A stretch of DNA of 9,916 nucleotides, taken from the NCBI GenBank assembly GCA_946186725.1, contig CAMHOI010000028.1, positions 1 through 9,916 of the forward strand, in the 5' to 3' direction. Below are positions 1-6,912 of the stretch, piece after piece. Source of the DNA: an uncultured Clostridia bacterium. GTDB taxonomy: Bacteria; Bacillota; Clostridia; Oscillospirales; Acutalibacteraceae. The notes below the pieces were generated by a model, which was not told where the DNA came from, made no database searches, and saw only the letters and a list, made by a program, of their open reading frames with translations. Both the position numbers and the translations under genes were made by a program. Each line of letters begins with the position of its first letter. Positions within the stretch are counted from its first letter, which is position 1.

Positions 1-1738
1 AGGTGTACTCGCTCCAGCGGGAGTGGACGGCGTTGCCGCCCCAGGCAAGCAGATTGTCGCCGCGGTCGACGGGTGCGATGCGCACGGACTGGCTTGCCGC
101 GTCATAGACGGCGGAGGCGGCGCAGCTACCGCTTACGAGGGCGTCGAGGGGGACGTATTCCACGCCGTGGATCGTGACGGTGCCGGCGGGCACGTCGCAG
201 GCGAGGGCGCGGCAGACCGGCCCGGCGGGGACGAACCAGACGCCGTTTTGCTCGACGACGGGATCCCGGAGGAAGAGCTGGCGGTTGCCGATGAAGAGCT
301 TGCCGGGCGCGACGACGGAGCCGGGCACAGCGGCGGGCACGGCGGGCCAGGCGGCGCCGTTGCCCTTGACGGTGATCGCGACGGCGTCGCCGACGTCGTC
401 GCCCAGGACGATCTGCGCGGGATCGGTGACCGGCTTGCCGTCCAGGGAGAGCCCGTCGAAGATCAGCTCGTAGTGAGAGGATTCGATGTAATCGGCGCGG
501 GTAGCGCGCTGGACGTTGGCGGCGGCGGGATCGGGGGTGCGCTTGTGGTTGGCGCCCGTGGCGCAGGGAGCGGCCAGGTTGCGGAAGGTGACGGTCTTCT
601 TCAGGTCGCCCATATTGCCGAACATGAAGAGGAAGGGGAAATGGTCGCAGTCCACACAACTGACGTTGGCGAGCTTGATGTCAAAGGTCTGGGGGACGTG
701 ACGGGGGTTATACATGTTGCGCATCAGTCCCTCGTCGGCGCGGAAGAGGTAGAGCCCGTCGACGTCGATCTCGCCGGCGCCGAGCTGGGGGAAGACGCCG
801 CAGCAGATGGTGCCGATGGTGACGTCCCTGTACTTCTGATCCTTGCCGCCCGTGATGACGATGCCGTTGTCCCCGTTGTAGATGAAGACGTGCTCGTAGC
901 GGTTGCCGTCGCCGCCGGACTGGGTGATGCCGTCGGTGCACATCTCGCTGGAGAGCACCTTGAAGTTGGTGACGGTGACGTTGGAGGCGCTGACGAAGAG
1001 GTTGAAGGTGCGCGCGTCGATCATCTTGATGCCGTCGACGGTACAGCCGTCCCCGCGGACGTGGAGGCAGCGGACGATGGTCTTGTCGGTCTCGCTGACC
1101 GAATAGTCGGTGTTGGCGGGCAGGCGGTAAATGTCGCTGATGGGGTCGAGCAGGATGCCGCGGCCCCGGACGGCGACGCGCTTGCCGGTGATGAAGAGGC
1201 GGGCGTTGAGCACCGAGCCGGGCGCCAGATAGACGGTAACGTCGTCCCGGTCAACGTCCAGGCGCCAGCCGTCCGGCTGGACCCAGCCCTCAACGTAGAG
1301 GACGTTGGGATCGCTCTTCTCGGGCACGTCCGCCTCGGGCGCGTCGGCGAAGACGGAGAGGATGGAATCGTCCTTGTCATCGAGCTTGAGCAGGAAGTAG
1401 TCGGGCTTCTCCAGATAGACGGAGATCACGTTGCCCCGCCGCTCGCTGCGGAACCCCTTGGCGGAGGGCATGACGGTGTAGGAGTCAAAGTCCTGCTTGA
1501 CGGTGAAATCGATCCGCACGGGCGCGCCGTCAAAGGCGAACTCACAGAAGCGACGCACAGCGTCACCGTTGACGGTGCGCGGCGAGGTCGCAACGGCGTC
1601 GCAGTGGTTGTAGCAGGTCAGCCGACGGGACTCGCTCCCCTGCGTGACGGCGACGTCGTAGACGTAGTCCCGCTCGATGCGGGGGTCGTAGTCGGGGTAG
1701 GTCACCAGCGTGCCGGCGGCGGTCGGGTCAAAGTTCAT
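1..1738 (-). CDS. GH49/GH28-like beta-helix protein, no signal peptide (3' end outside window)
   Basis: The frame is open from an ATG at 1738 through 579 codons to the window edge, with no stop, so the C-terminus is missing. It is a close paralogue of the lipoprotein gene just upstream: about three quarters of residues match by eye over residues 11-162, with collinear similarity to the edge. Visible layout is an N-terminal beta-sandwich-like part (about 20-140), a right-handed beta-helix (about 165-435) with turn motifs such as CTDGI (267-271) and NGDNGI (288-293), a copper-amine-oxidase-N-like segment (about 480-556), and the start of a CBM-like domain (from about 560). By family comparison it may be a polysaccharide hydrolase of the dextranase/isopullulanase (GH49) or polygalacturonase (GH28) type; the substrate is unknown. 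Candidate active-site Asp are D269 and D290, while the position after D290 is Asn. The protein starts at the point matching residue 92 of the paralogue and has no signal peptide or lipobox. It probably shares the upstream gene's transcript. Confidence 0.85.
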   Translation of the reverse strand, partial: MNFDPTAAGTLVTYPDYDPRIERDYVYDVAVTQGSESRRLTCYNHCDAVATSPRTVNGDAVRRFCEFAFDGAPVRIDFTVKQDFDSYTVMPSAKGFRSERRGNVISVYLEKPDYFLLKLDDKDDSILSVFADAPEADVPEKSDPNVLYVEGWVQPDGWRLDVDRDDVTVYLAPGSVLNARLFITGKRVAVRGRGILLDPISDIYRLPANTDYSVSETDKTIVRCLHVRGDGCTVDGIKMIDARTFNLFVSASNVTVTNFKVLSSEMCTDGITQSGGDGNRYEHVFIYNGDNGIVITGGKDQKYRDVTIGTICCGVFPQLGAGEIDVDGLYLFRADEGLMRNMYNPRHVPQTFDIKLANVSCVDCDHFPFLFMFGNMGDLKKTVTFRNLAAPCATGANHKRTPDPAAANVQRATRADYIESSHYELIFDGLSLDGKPVTDPAQIVLGDDVGDAVAITVKGNGAAWPAVPAAVPGSVVAPGKLFIGNRQLFLRDPVVEQNGVWFVPAGPVCRALACDVPAGTVTIHGVEYVPLDALVSGSCAASAVYDAASQSVRIAPVDRGDNLLAWGGNAVHSRWSEYT

Positions 1739-1745
1739 GAGCATG

Positions 1746-1750
1746 CCTCC
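1746..1750 (-). promoter_or_regulatory. Ribosome binding site fixing the start at 1738
   Basis: GGAGG on the minus strand lies 7 nt before the ATG at 1738. A second in-frame ATG at 1744 is only one base from this motif and is too close to be served by it. An ATG at 1753 is in another frame and stops after five codons. In-frame codons upstream of 1744 run back to a stop inside the end of the preceding gene without encoding a hydrophobic stretch, so the lack of a signal peptide does not come from a wrongly chosen start. Confidence 0.75.
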
Positions 1751-1769
1751 ATAAGTTGATCTTCGCGCA

Positions 1770-1795
1770 GAAGCCGAGCGGGCCCGCTCGGCTTC
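1770..1795. terminator. Perfect inverted repeat between the two beta-helix genes
   Basis: This is a 26-nt perfect palindrome; as a hairpin it gives an 11-bp GC-rich stem (arms at 1770-1780 and 1785-1795) with a GGCC loop. It starts 13 nt after the stop of the lipoprotein gene and sits 31 nt before the next ATG. On the minus (coding) strand no U-run follows; the T-rich stretch (GGTTTGGTTTT) lies on the other side and would suit a plus-strand transcript. It may be a partial terminator, an RNA-stabilising 3' structure that sets different levels for the two genes, or a block to antisense transcription. Confidence 0.5.
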
Positions 1796-1808
1796 GGTTT
1801 GGTTTTGC

Positions 1809-4163
1809 TCACTTGCTGTGAGTCAGCGTGGGATTGCGGAAAGCAATGCCCGAATTCTCCACCTTGGTCATGATGAGGAGAGCGGCGTTGTTGACCTGAT
1901 CCTGACTGACGGTAAAGGTGAAGGTGAAGGTCTGCCAGTTGGTGGACAGGTTGGCCGTCTTTTCGGTGAGGGCGCCGTTGACCGTCAGCCCCACGCCGCA
2001 GGAGCAGGCCTTGTCGGCCTTCATGTCCACGGTCAGGGTGTAGGTCCCCTTGCCGTACTGATTGACCCGGTCGGTCAGGATGTAGGAGGCGCCGGAGTGC
2101 CATTTGTCATAGGACTTGGAGTTCTTGTTGTAGAAGTAGTCGCCGGCGGGATCCTTGATATAGAGCAGATGGGTGTCATAGCAGATCCACTCGCTCCAGC
2201 GGCAGTGGGCCGACGTCCCTTCCCCGGCCAGCAGGTTGACTCCGCGGTCGACGGCGGCGATGCGCACGGCTTTCCGCAGGCCGCTATAGGCGGCGGAAGT
2301 AGTGCAGCCGCTCGACTTGAGGGCGTCGAGGGAGAGGTAGGAGACGCCGTTGATCCGGGTGGCGCCGGAGGGCACGCTGCAGCCGAGTGCCGCGCAGACG
2401 TCGTCGGCCGGGACGTACCACGTCCCGCTCTGCTCCACGGCGCCGTACTTGAGGAAGAGCTGGCGGTTGCCGATGAAGATCTTGGCGGGGGCGGTGACGG
2501 CGCCGGAAACGGCGGCCGCCTTGGCTGTCCAGGAGGCGCCGCTGCCCTTGACGGTGACGGTGCAGCCGAGGTCGTCGGTCTTGGGGATCTGGTTGGCGTT
2601 GGTGACCGCCTTGCCGCCGATGGAGAGCCCGTCGAAGATCAGCTCATAGTTGGTGGCGGGGTCGCCCCACACCTTGCGCAGGGTGGCCGTCGACGGGGAG
2701 GCCGTCATGCTGTTGTTGGAGCCGGTCGCGTAGGGCACGGCGAGGTTCTGGAAGGTGATGGTCTTCTTGCCGTTGCCCATGTTGGCGGCGCCGAAGAGCA
2801 TGGAGAAGTGGTCGCAGTCGACGCAGCTGACGTTGGTGAACCTGATGTCGAAAGAGGCGGCGGTCCTGTTGGGGTTGTAGGTGTTCCGCATCAGACCGTC
2901 GTCGGCGCGGAAGACGTAAATGTTCTCCATGTCGATCTCGCCCACGCTCAGCTGCGGGAAGAGGGCGGAGCAGATGGTGCCGATGGTGACGTCCTTATAC
3001 TTCTGGTTCTTGCCGCCCGAGACGACGATGCCGTTGTCCCCGTTGTAGATGAAGCAGTGCTCGTAGGAGTTGTTGTCGCCGCCGGCCTGGGTGATGCCGT
3101 CGGTGCACATCTCGCTGGACAGCACCTTGAAGTTGGTGACCTTGGTGTTGGATCCGCCGACGATGAGGTTGAAGTCGCGCGAGTCGACCATCTTGATGCC
3201 GTCGACGGTGCAGTTGCTCCCCCGCACGGCGAAGACGCGCAGCGCGGTGCCGTTCACCTTGCGGTCGATGGAGACGTCCTGCTTGTAGATGTTGCTGAAG
3301 GAGTCGAGGATCATGCCGCGGCCCTTGACGGTGACGTTGTCCCCTCTGACGCACAGGCGGGCGTTGAGGACGGAGCCGGGCGCGAGATAGACGGTGGTGC
3401 CGTCCTTGATGACGTCGAGATACCAGTCGTTGGGCTCGTACCAGCCCTCAACGTAGACGACGTTGGGGTCGCCCTTGCGGGGCACGTCCACCTCGGGCGC
3501 GTCGGCAAAGACGGAGAGGATGGAATCGTCCTTGTTCTCCAGCTTGAGCAGGAAGTAGTCGGGCTTCTCGAGATAGACGGAGATCACGTTGTCGTGCCGC
3601 TCGCTCTTGAACCCCTTGGCGGAGGGCATAACGGTGTAGGACTTGAAGTCCTGCTTGACGGCGATGTCCACCCGCACGGGGCCGCCCGAGAAGGCGAACT
3701 CGCAGAAGCGGCGGACGCTATCCCCGTTGACGGTGCGGTCGGAGGAGGCCACGGCGTCGCAATGGTTATAGCAGGTGAGCGAGCGGACGTTGCTGCCCTG
3801 GGTCACGGTCACGGTGTAGGTATAATCCCGCTCGATGCGCTCGTCATACTCGGGATAGGCCTGCAGGATGCCCGTTTTGCTGACGTTGAAGGAGGACTGC
3901 CTGCCCGCCTTGGTCTCTTCGACGGCGACGGGATCGGCTTCCTTCTGCGGGATGTCGGCGATGACGCCGGCGCCGCGGGAGGAGGCGCCCTCCTGCGTTT
4001 CGTCCTCGCCGGAGGAAACGTCGCCGCTGTTGTCGGCGGAGACGGCGCCGCCGGAACTCGCGCCGGAAGAGGCGGTTTCGCCGCCGCCCGCGCAGCCGGC
4101 CAGCAGGAGCAGAGCCAGCCCGGCGCAGAACAGGCGGAAGAGCAGGGACGGTCGGTTGCTCAT
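1809..4163 (-). CDS. Secreted GH49/GH28-like beta-helix lipoprotein with CBM-like domain
   Basis: A 784-residue protein beginning with a lipoprotein signal peptide: basic N-terminus, hydrophobic core about 8-22, lipobox L21-A-G-C24. Cys24 would be lipidated and hold the protein on the outer face of the membrane. A low-complexity Ser/Gly/Ala/Glu linker follows (25-65). Next come a beta-sandwich-like part (about 105-230) ending in SVFADAPEVDVP, then a right-handed beta-helix (about 255-520) with TDGI (354-357), YNGDNGI (373-379) and stacked TVDGIK/TVKG-type turns. From memory of GH49 dextranase, the segments VYLAPGS, TDG, the GDN region, the NVSC strand and LSIGGKAVT line up in order. A copper-amine-oxidase-N-like domain (about 560-640) and a CBM4/9-like jelly roll (about 645-784) follow. 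The likely role is binding and cleaving an extracellular polysaccharide, but N377 stands where an Asp is expected, so activity is uncertain. The ATG is supported by GGAGG 8 nt upstream and by a promoter at 4198-4226. Confidence 0.85.
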   Translation of the reverse strand: MSNRPSLLFRLFCAGLALLLLAGCAGGGETASSGASSGGAVSADNSGDVSSGEDETQEGASSRGAGVIADIPQKEADPVAVEETKAGRQSSFNVSKTGILQAYPEYDERIERDYTYTVTVTQGSNVRSLTCYNHCDAVASSDRTVNGDSVRRFCEFAFSGGPVRVDIAVKQDFKSYTVMPSAKGFKSERHDNVISVYLEKPDYFLLKLENKDDSILSVFADAPEVDVPRKGDPNVVYVEGWYEPNDWYLDVIKDGTTVYLAPGSVLNARLCVRGDNVTVKGRGMILDSFSNIYKQDVSIDRKVNGTALRVFAVRGSNCTVDGIKMVDSRDFNLIVGGSNTKVTNFKVLSSEMCTDGITQAGGDNNSYEHCFIYNGDNGIVVSGGKNQKYKDVTIGTICSALFPQLSVGEIDMENIYVFRADDGLMRNTYNPNRTAASFDIRFTNVSCVDCDHFSMLFGAANMGNGKKTITFQNLAVPYATGSNNSMTASPSTATLRKVWGDPATNYELIFDGLSIGGKAVTNANQIPKTDDLGCTVTVKGSGASWTAKAAAVSGAVTAPAKIFIGNRQLFLKYGAVEQSGTWYVPADDVCAALGCSVPSGATRINGVSYLSLDALKSSGCTTSAAYSGLRKAVRIAAVDRGVNLLAGEGTSAHCRWSEWICYDTHLLYIKDPAGDYFYNKNSKSYDKWHSGASYILTDRVNQYGKGTYTLTVDMKADKACSCGVGLTVNGALTEKTANLSTNWQTFTFTFTVSQDQVNNAALLIMTKVENSGIAFRNPTLTHSK

Positions 4164-4197
4164 ATATCATACCTCCGGCGGCTTGGTTTCTGCTTTG

Positions 4198-4226
4198 ATT
4201 CTACCTGCTCCCCCCGGAGAAGTCAA
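4198..4226 (-). promoter_or_regulatory. SigA-type promoter for the beta-helix gene pair
   Basis: On the minus strand, TTGACT (4226-4221) and TAGAAT (4203-4198) are separated by exactly 17 nt, close to the housekeeping sigma consensus. A start site about 7 nt past the -10 would give a leader of roughly 28 nt that contains the GGAGG ribosome binding site (4172-4176) of the lipoprotein gene. The spacer contains a short palindromic-looking block (CTCC, four Gs, GGAG on the minus strand; 4208-4219), which could be an operator half-site pair but is too short to assert. Confidence 0.8.
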
Positions 4227-4272
4227 GCCGCGCGGGGCAAAATCGTGAAAGAGCACGACGGCGCAAAAAGGA

Positions 4273-4293
4273 TTTTGGCGGCAACGCCGAAAA
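4273..4293. terminator. Weak hairpin in the spacer, possible second terminator
   Basis: GGCG/CGCC arms (4277-4280, 4285-4288) enclose a 4-nt loop that reads GCAA on the plus strand, and flanking TTTT/AAAA can extend the stem past one bulged base. On the minus strand a run of five T (4269-4265) starts three bases after the structure, as in a weak intrinsic terminator. It lies about 110 nt beyond the stop of the S41 gene and upstream of the promoter at 4198-4226, so it could back up the stronger hairpin at 4359-4383. Confidence 0.3.
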
Positions 4294-4358
4294 CTTTTAA
4301 CAGTTTGTTCATAAGCGGCGAAAAAGCGCGGATTTATACCTGTTTTTTTACAAAGCGA

Positions 4359-4383
4359 GGGCCTGCTTTGGATAAGCAGGCCC
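4359..4383 (-). terminator. Probable terminator of the ftsEX-peptidase operon
   Basis: A 10-bp perfect stem (arms 4359-4368 and 4374-4383) with a 5-nt loop begins 17 nt after the stop codon of the S41 gene. The placement is right for the end of the operon and the stem is strong. The base run after it on the minus strand is TCGCTTTGT and then an A-run, so it lacks a proper U-tract. It may work imperfectly or act mainly by stabilising the 3' end. Confidence 0.55.
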
Positions 4384-4400
4384 CTGCGCTGACGAACTCG

Positions 4401-5681
4401 TTATTGCTTTTTTATGGCGTTGAGGGCGGCCTGAAGAACGGCGTCCTCTTCATCGGAAAGGAGGAAACGGTTGGCTCCTTCCGGCAGGGCGGCCTCGACG
4501 TCGGGCGTGATGCCGACGCCGTGGAACTCGGTGCCGGACTTGGTATAGAACTTGGCGACGGTCAGGCGGACGGCAGAGCCGTCCCCCAGGGGCATGGTGC
4601 TCTGCATGATCCCCTTGCCGAAGGTGGTCTCGCCGACGACGACGGCTTTGTCATAGTCGCGCAGGGCCAGGGTGAAGTACTCGGCGGCGGAGGCGGTGCT
4701 GCGGTCTACCAGGACGGCCATGGGCAGGTCGACCTCGGCGGCGTCCGAGGTGGCCATGCTCTCCCGCTTGCCGCCGTTGTAGACGGCGTAGCCAAGCTCT
4801 CCTTCGGGCAGAAGGAGGTCGAGCATCTCGCTGGTGGTGTCCACCAGGCCTCCCGTGTTGCCCCGCAGATCGAAGATCAGCGCCTTGACGCCGGCGCCCT
4901 GCAGCTCCTCGACCGCTTTGCGGAACTGGGAGGCGGTGGGCTGATTGAAGCCGGTGATCTCGATGACGCCGACGTCGCCGACGCGGCGGGCGAAAACGGT
5001 GGTGACGACGAAGTCCTCGCGGATAACGGACATTTCAAAGGTCTTGCCGTCGCGCAGCACGGTCAGCGCGACGGAGGTGCCCGGCGCACCCCGCACGTTG
5101 TCCACGCAGGCGGAATAGTTGTCTTCGGTGACGGTCTCGCCTGCGACGGCGGTGACGCGGTCGCCCGGGCGCAGGCCCGCTTCTTCGGCGGGGGAGGATG
5201 GATAGACGCGGATGACGTAGATGGCGGTGGTCGCCGGATCGAAGGTGACGGAGACGCCGATGCCCGTCATGTCGCCCCTGTTGTCGGCAAGGACGGCGCT
5301 GTAATCCTCGGCGGAGAAGTAGGCCGAATAGGGATCGCCCAGGCCGTAGATGTAGGCGGCGGCCAGGTCGTCCTGCATGGCGTCGCGGTCGACGGCGTCG
5401 CCGTCGATATAGTAGTCGCGCACCATCTGGTCAAGCAGATCCAGCTTTTCGGTCGAGGACATGGTCCTCGCGCGCAAGCGCCAATTGGGCGGCACGACCA
5501 AAACGGCGATCGCCGCTCCCAGAAGAAGGAGAGCGATCACCTTGATGAGTTCGCCGACGACGGCAAGGACCCGGCGCCGATTTTTCGGTGCGGGCGTTTC
5601 CTGCGGCGCGGGCGTTTCCTGCGGCGCGGGCCCGGCGGGGAGGTCGTCCTCGCGGGGCGGATTCGGGTTCAAGGGTTCCAT
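4401..5681 (-). CDS. S41 C-terminal processing peptidase (CtpA/CtpB type) with PDZ domain
   Basis: A 426-residue membrane-anchored serine protease. The N-terminus is cytoplasmic and Pro/Glu-rich (1-33, with APQETP twice), followed by a basic patch and one membrane segment (about 38-62), which places the rest outside. The order is a helical region (about 75-125), PDZ domain (about 130-215, with PAEEAGLRPGDRV), then the S41 core with LRGNTGG (272-278). The catalytic Ser-Lys pair fits S331 (in STASAAE) and K356 (in FGKG), 25 residues apart as in E. coli Tsp, and Q360 matches the Gln of B. subtilis CtpB. CTPs cleave exported proteins near their C-termini or in loops after the PDZ domain senses the substrate. 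This one closes the ftsEX operon, 30 nt after the second M23 gene, so the M23 proteins or their regulators are reasonable but unproven substrates. The ATG at 5681 is preferred over a GTG at 5705 because of AAAGGAG 5 nt upstream. Confidence 0.93.
   Translation of the reverse strand: MEPLNPNPPREDDLPAGPAPQETPAPQETPAPKNRRRVLAVVGELIKVIALLLLGAAIAVLVVPPNWRLRARTMSSTEKLDLLDQMVRDYYIDGDAVDRDAMQDDLAAAYIYGLGDPYSAYFSAEDYSAVLADNRGDMTGIGVSVTFDPATTAIYVIRVYPSSPAEEAGLRPGDRVTAVAGETVTEDNYSACVDNVRGAPGTSVALTVLRDGKTFEMSVIREDFVVTTVFARRVGDVGVIEITGFNQPTASQFRKAVEELQGAGVKALIFDLRGNTGGLVDTTSEMLDLLLPEGELGYAVYNGGKRESMATSDAAEVDLPMAVLVDRSTASAAEYFTLALRDYDKAVVVGETTFGKGIMQSTMPLGDGSAVRLTVAKFYTKSGTEFHGVGITPDVEAALPEGANRFLLSDEEDAVLQAALNAIKKQ
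5592..5627 (-). repeat. 18-bp tandem repeat, two exact copies, within the S41 gene
   Basis: Two identical 18-nt units (5592-5609 and 5610-5627) lie head to tail, with the first bases of a third copy following. They keep the reading frame and encode APQETP twice in the cytoplasmic Pro-rich tail of the S41 protease. The unit length is a multiple of three, so copy-number change by slippage would lengthen or shorten the tail without breaking the gene. Confidence 0.85.
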
Positions 5682-5686
5682 GGCGA

Positions 5687-5693
5687 CTCCTTT
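5687..5693 (-). promoter_or_regulatory. Ribosome binding site fixing the S41 start at 5681
   Basis: AAAGGAG on the minus strand ends 5 nt before the ATG at 5681. The alternative GTG at 5705 would add eight residues, but it lies upstream of this motif and only a few bases after the stop of the preceding gene. Confidence 0.75.
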
Positions 5694-5711
5694 CCCCGGC
5701 AACACGGGGGT

Positions 5712-6875
5712 TTAGAAGAAGGACATCGGATCGACGGTGCCGCTGCCCTTGCGGATCTCAAAGTGAAGATGGGGCCCCGTCGAATCGCCCGTCGAGCCGA
5801 CGTAGCCGATGACGGTGACGCCCTTGATGACCACGTCGCCCGCCTTGAGCGGAGAGGCGGATTTCATGTGGCCGTAGAGGGTGACGTAGCCGTTGCCGTG
5901 GTCGATCATGATGCAGTTGCCGTAACCGCCGTACCACCGGGCCAGCAGGACCACGCCGCTGTCAGCGGCGACGATCTTGGCGCCGTAGATGCCCGAGGAG
6001 GAGATGTCGATCCCCTTGTGGAGCTCGGGCCCGTGGATGGGGCAGATGCGGTAGCCGTACTTCTCGGAAAGGCGGTAGTAGCCGGGGACGGGCCAGGCAA
6101 ACTGCCCCGTGCCGACGGCGCCCGCGTCGATCAGCTTCTGCTTTTCGATGGCGGCGGCCAGATCCTTCTCCATCTGGGCGTAGGACGCTTCTTTGTTCTC
6201 CAGGGCCTTGACAGCGTCGCGGTTGGAGAGGACGATGGCGTTGATCTTGCTGTATTGCGCGGAGAGCTCGGCCTTCTTCTGCCGGATGGTCTCCTGCGAG
6301 GCGGCCAGATCCTCCTGCTCGGCGGCCAGCTTCTCCTGCTGGGTGCGGAGCTCGTCGATGGCGTCCAGCAGGGCCTGCATGGCGCGGTTGTCCTTGCGGG
6401 AGACGGACTCCATGAGCTCCATCTTGGCCAGGGAGGCAGCCATGTCCTCGGTGCCGCCGATGACCTCCAGCCCGCTGTAGATGCTGCCGGAGGTGTACAT
6501 GGCGTAGAGCCGCTGCTTGAACTCGCGCACGGCCTTCTTGAGGGCCAGCTCGGACGCGGCGACCGACTTCTCCATGGCGGCGATCTCCGCCTGAAGGGCG
6601 TCGATCTTGGCCTGGTAGAGGTCGATCTCCGCCTGCGTGGCGCTGATCTGTTTCTGGAGGGCGGCGCGCTGCTCCTCAAAGGGGGCGTTGGCCTTCTCCA
6701 GGGCGGCGATCTGCGACTTGACGGCGTTGGCGTTGGCCTTGGCGTCTTCCAGCTGCTGCTGCAGCTCGGTCAGAGAAGCGGCCGTGGCCGTGCGGCCGAC
6801 GGAAGGGACGGCGGCGCCGACCGCGATCAGCGCGGCGCAGAGCAGGAAAGCAGCGATGCGGCGGACATGGATCAT
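5712..6875 (-). CDS. Secreted coiled-coil M23 peptidase, second copy
   Basis: A 387-residue exported protein. Signal peptide about 1-33 (basic MIHVRR, hydrophobic core, likely cleavage after ATAA). A long coiled coil (about 35-250) is rich in Ala, Gln, Lys and Glu and is broken by a hinge-like stretch around 118-165 (QRLYAMYTSG, then EVIGGTEDMAASLAKMELM) typical of CwlO/PcsB/EnvC-type FtsEX partners. The C-terminal M23/LytM domain (about 259-387) has H286 and D290 (HKGID), H336 (YGH) and H369/H371 (HLH), so the zinc site looks complete and the enzyme should cleave peptidoglycan cross-bridges itself. It is clearly a paralogue of the gene upstream, sharing AKANANAV in the coil and GNCIMIDHGNGYVTLYGHM in the catalytic domain. 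Its own strong AAAGGAGG lies 7 nt before the ATG. A hairpin precedes it in the 64-nt gap. Confidence 0.92.
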   Translation of the reverse strand: MIHVRRIAAFLLCAALIAVGAAVPSVGRTATAASLTELQQQLEDAKANANAVKSQIAALEKANAPFEEQRAALQKQISATQAEIDLYQAKIDALQAEIAAMEKSVAASELALKKAVREFKQRLYAMYTSGSIYSGLEVIGGTEDMAASLAKMELMESVSRKDNRAMQALLDAIDELRTQQEKLAAEQEDLAASQETIRQKKAELSAQYSKINAIVLSNRDAVKALENKEASYAQMEKDLAAAIEKQKLIDAGAVGTGQFAWPVPGYYRLSEKYGYRICPIHGPELHKGIDISSSGIYGAKIVAADSGVVLLARWYGGYGNCIMIDHGNGYVTLYGHMKSASPLKAGDVVIKGVTVIGYVGSTGDSTGPHLHFEIRKGSGTVDPMSFF

Positions 6876-6912
6876 GACGACGCCTCCTTTTCGTAGGTTA
6901 AACGGGGGGACG

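Larger units (their letters stand above)
1..3890 (-). repeat. Tandem gene duplication (two beta-helix paralogues)
   Basis: The stretches 1-1738 and about 1809-3890 encode homologous proteins in the same orientation. Nucleotide similarity is obvious in blocks, for example around 1361-1434 versus 3521-3593, which code for the conserved stretch through EKPDYFLLKL and DDSILSVFADAPE. Similarity begins around residue 92 of the upstream copy and does not include its signal peptide or Ser/Gly/Glu-rich linker. The copies differ at many positions, mostly conservative, so this is an established duplication and not an assembly artefact. Confidence 0.85.

Noticed and set aside
126..1380. Several short minus-strand frames (126-659, 708-941, 1021-1380) as separate small genes.
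   Set aside because: They are Arg/Pro/Ser-rich out-of-frame readings within the partial beta-helix gene, whose true frame is open from 1738 to the window edge.
23..1759. Plus-strand open frame of 578 codons opposite the partial beta-helix gene.
   Set aside because: It has the same biased, Gly/Asp/Val-rich composition with no recognisable domain, and the minus-strand frame is a clear paralogue of the neighbouring lipoprotein.
1735..2103. Minus-strand frame running from within the end of the lipoprotein gene to 1735 as a linker or fusion between the paralogues.
   Set aside because: It is out of frame with both genes, crosses the palindrome at 1770-1795, and encodes no hydrophobic or domain-like segment.
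4227..4240. Short GC palindrome (CCGCGCGG) just upstream of the -35 box as an operator.
   Set aside because: Eight GC-only bases in a GC-rich genome are too likely by chance and show no second copy nearby.
5682..5705. GTG at 5705 as the S41 start, giving eight more residues.
   Set aside because: A good AAAGGAG sits 5 nt before the ATG at 5681, while the GTG has no comparable site and almost touches the preceding stop codon.
1818..6896. A very long plus-strand open frame (about 1,690 codons) opposite the beta-helix, S41 and second M23 genes.
   Set aside because: It is antisense to genes with clear domains and catalytic motifs, crosses their promoter and spacers, and its product is low-complexity Gly/Asp/Val/Ala-rich. 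GC-rich codon use on the minus strand avoids the codons that would give stops in this frame.
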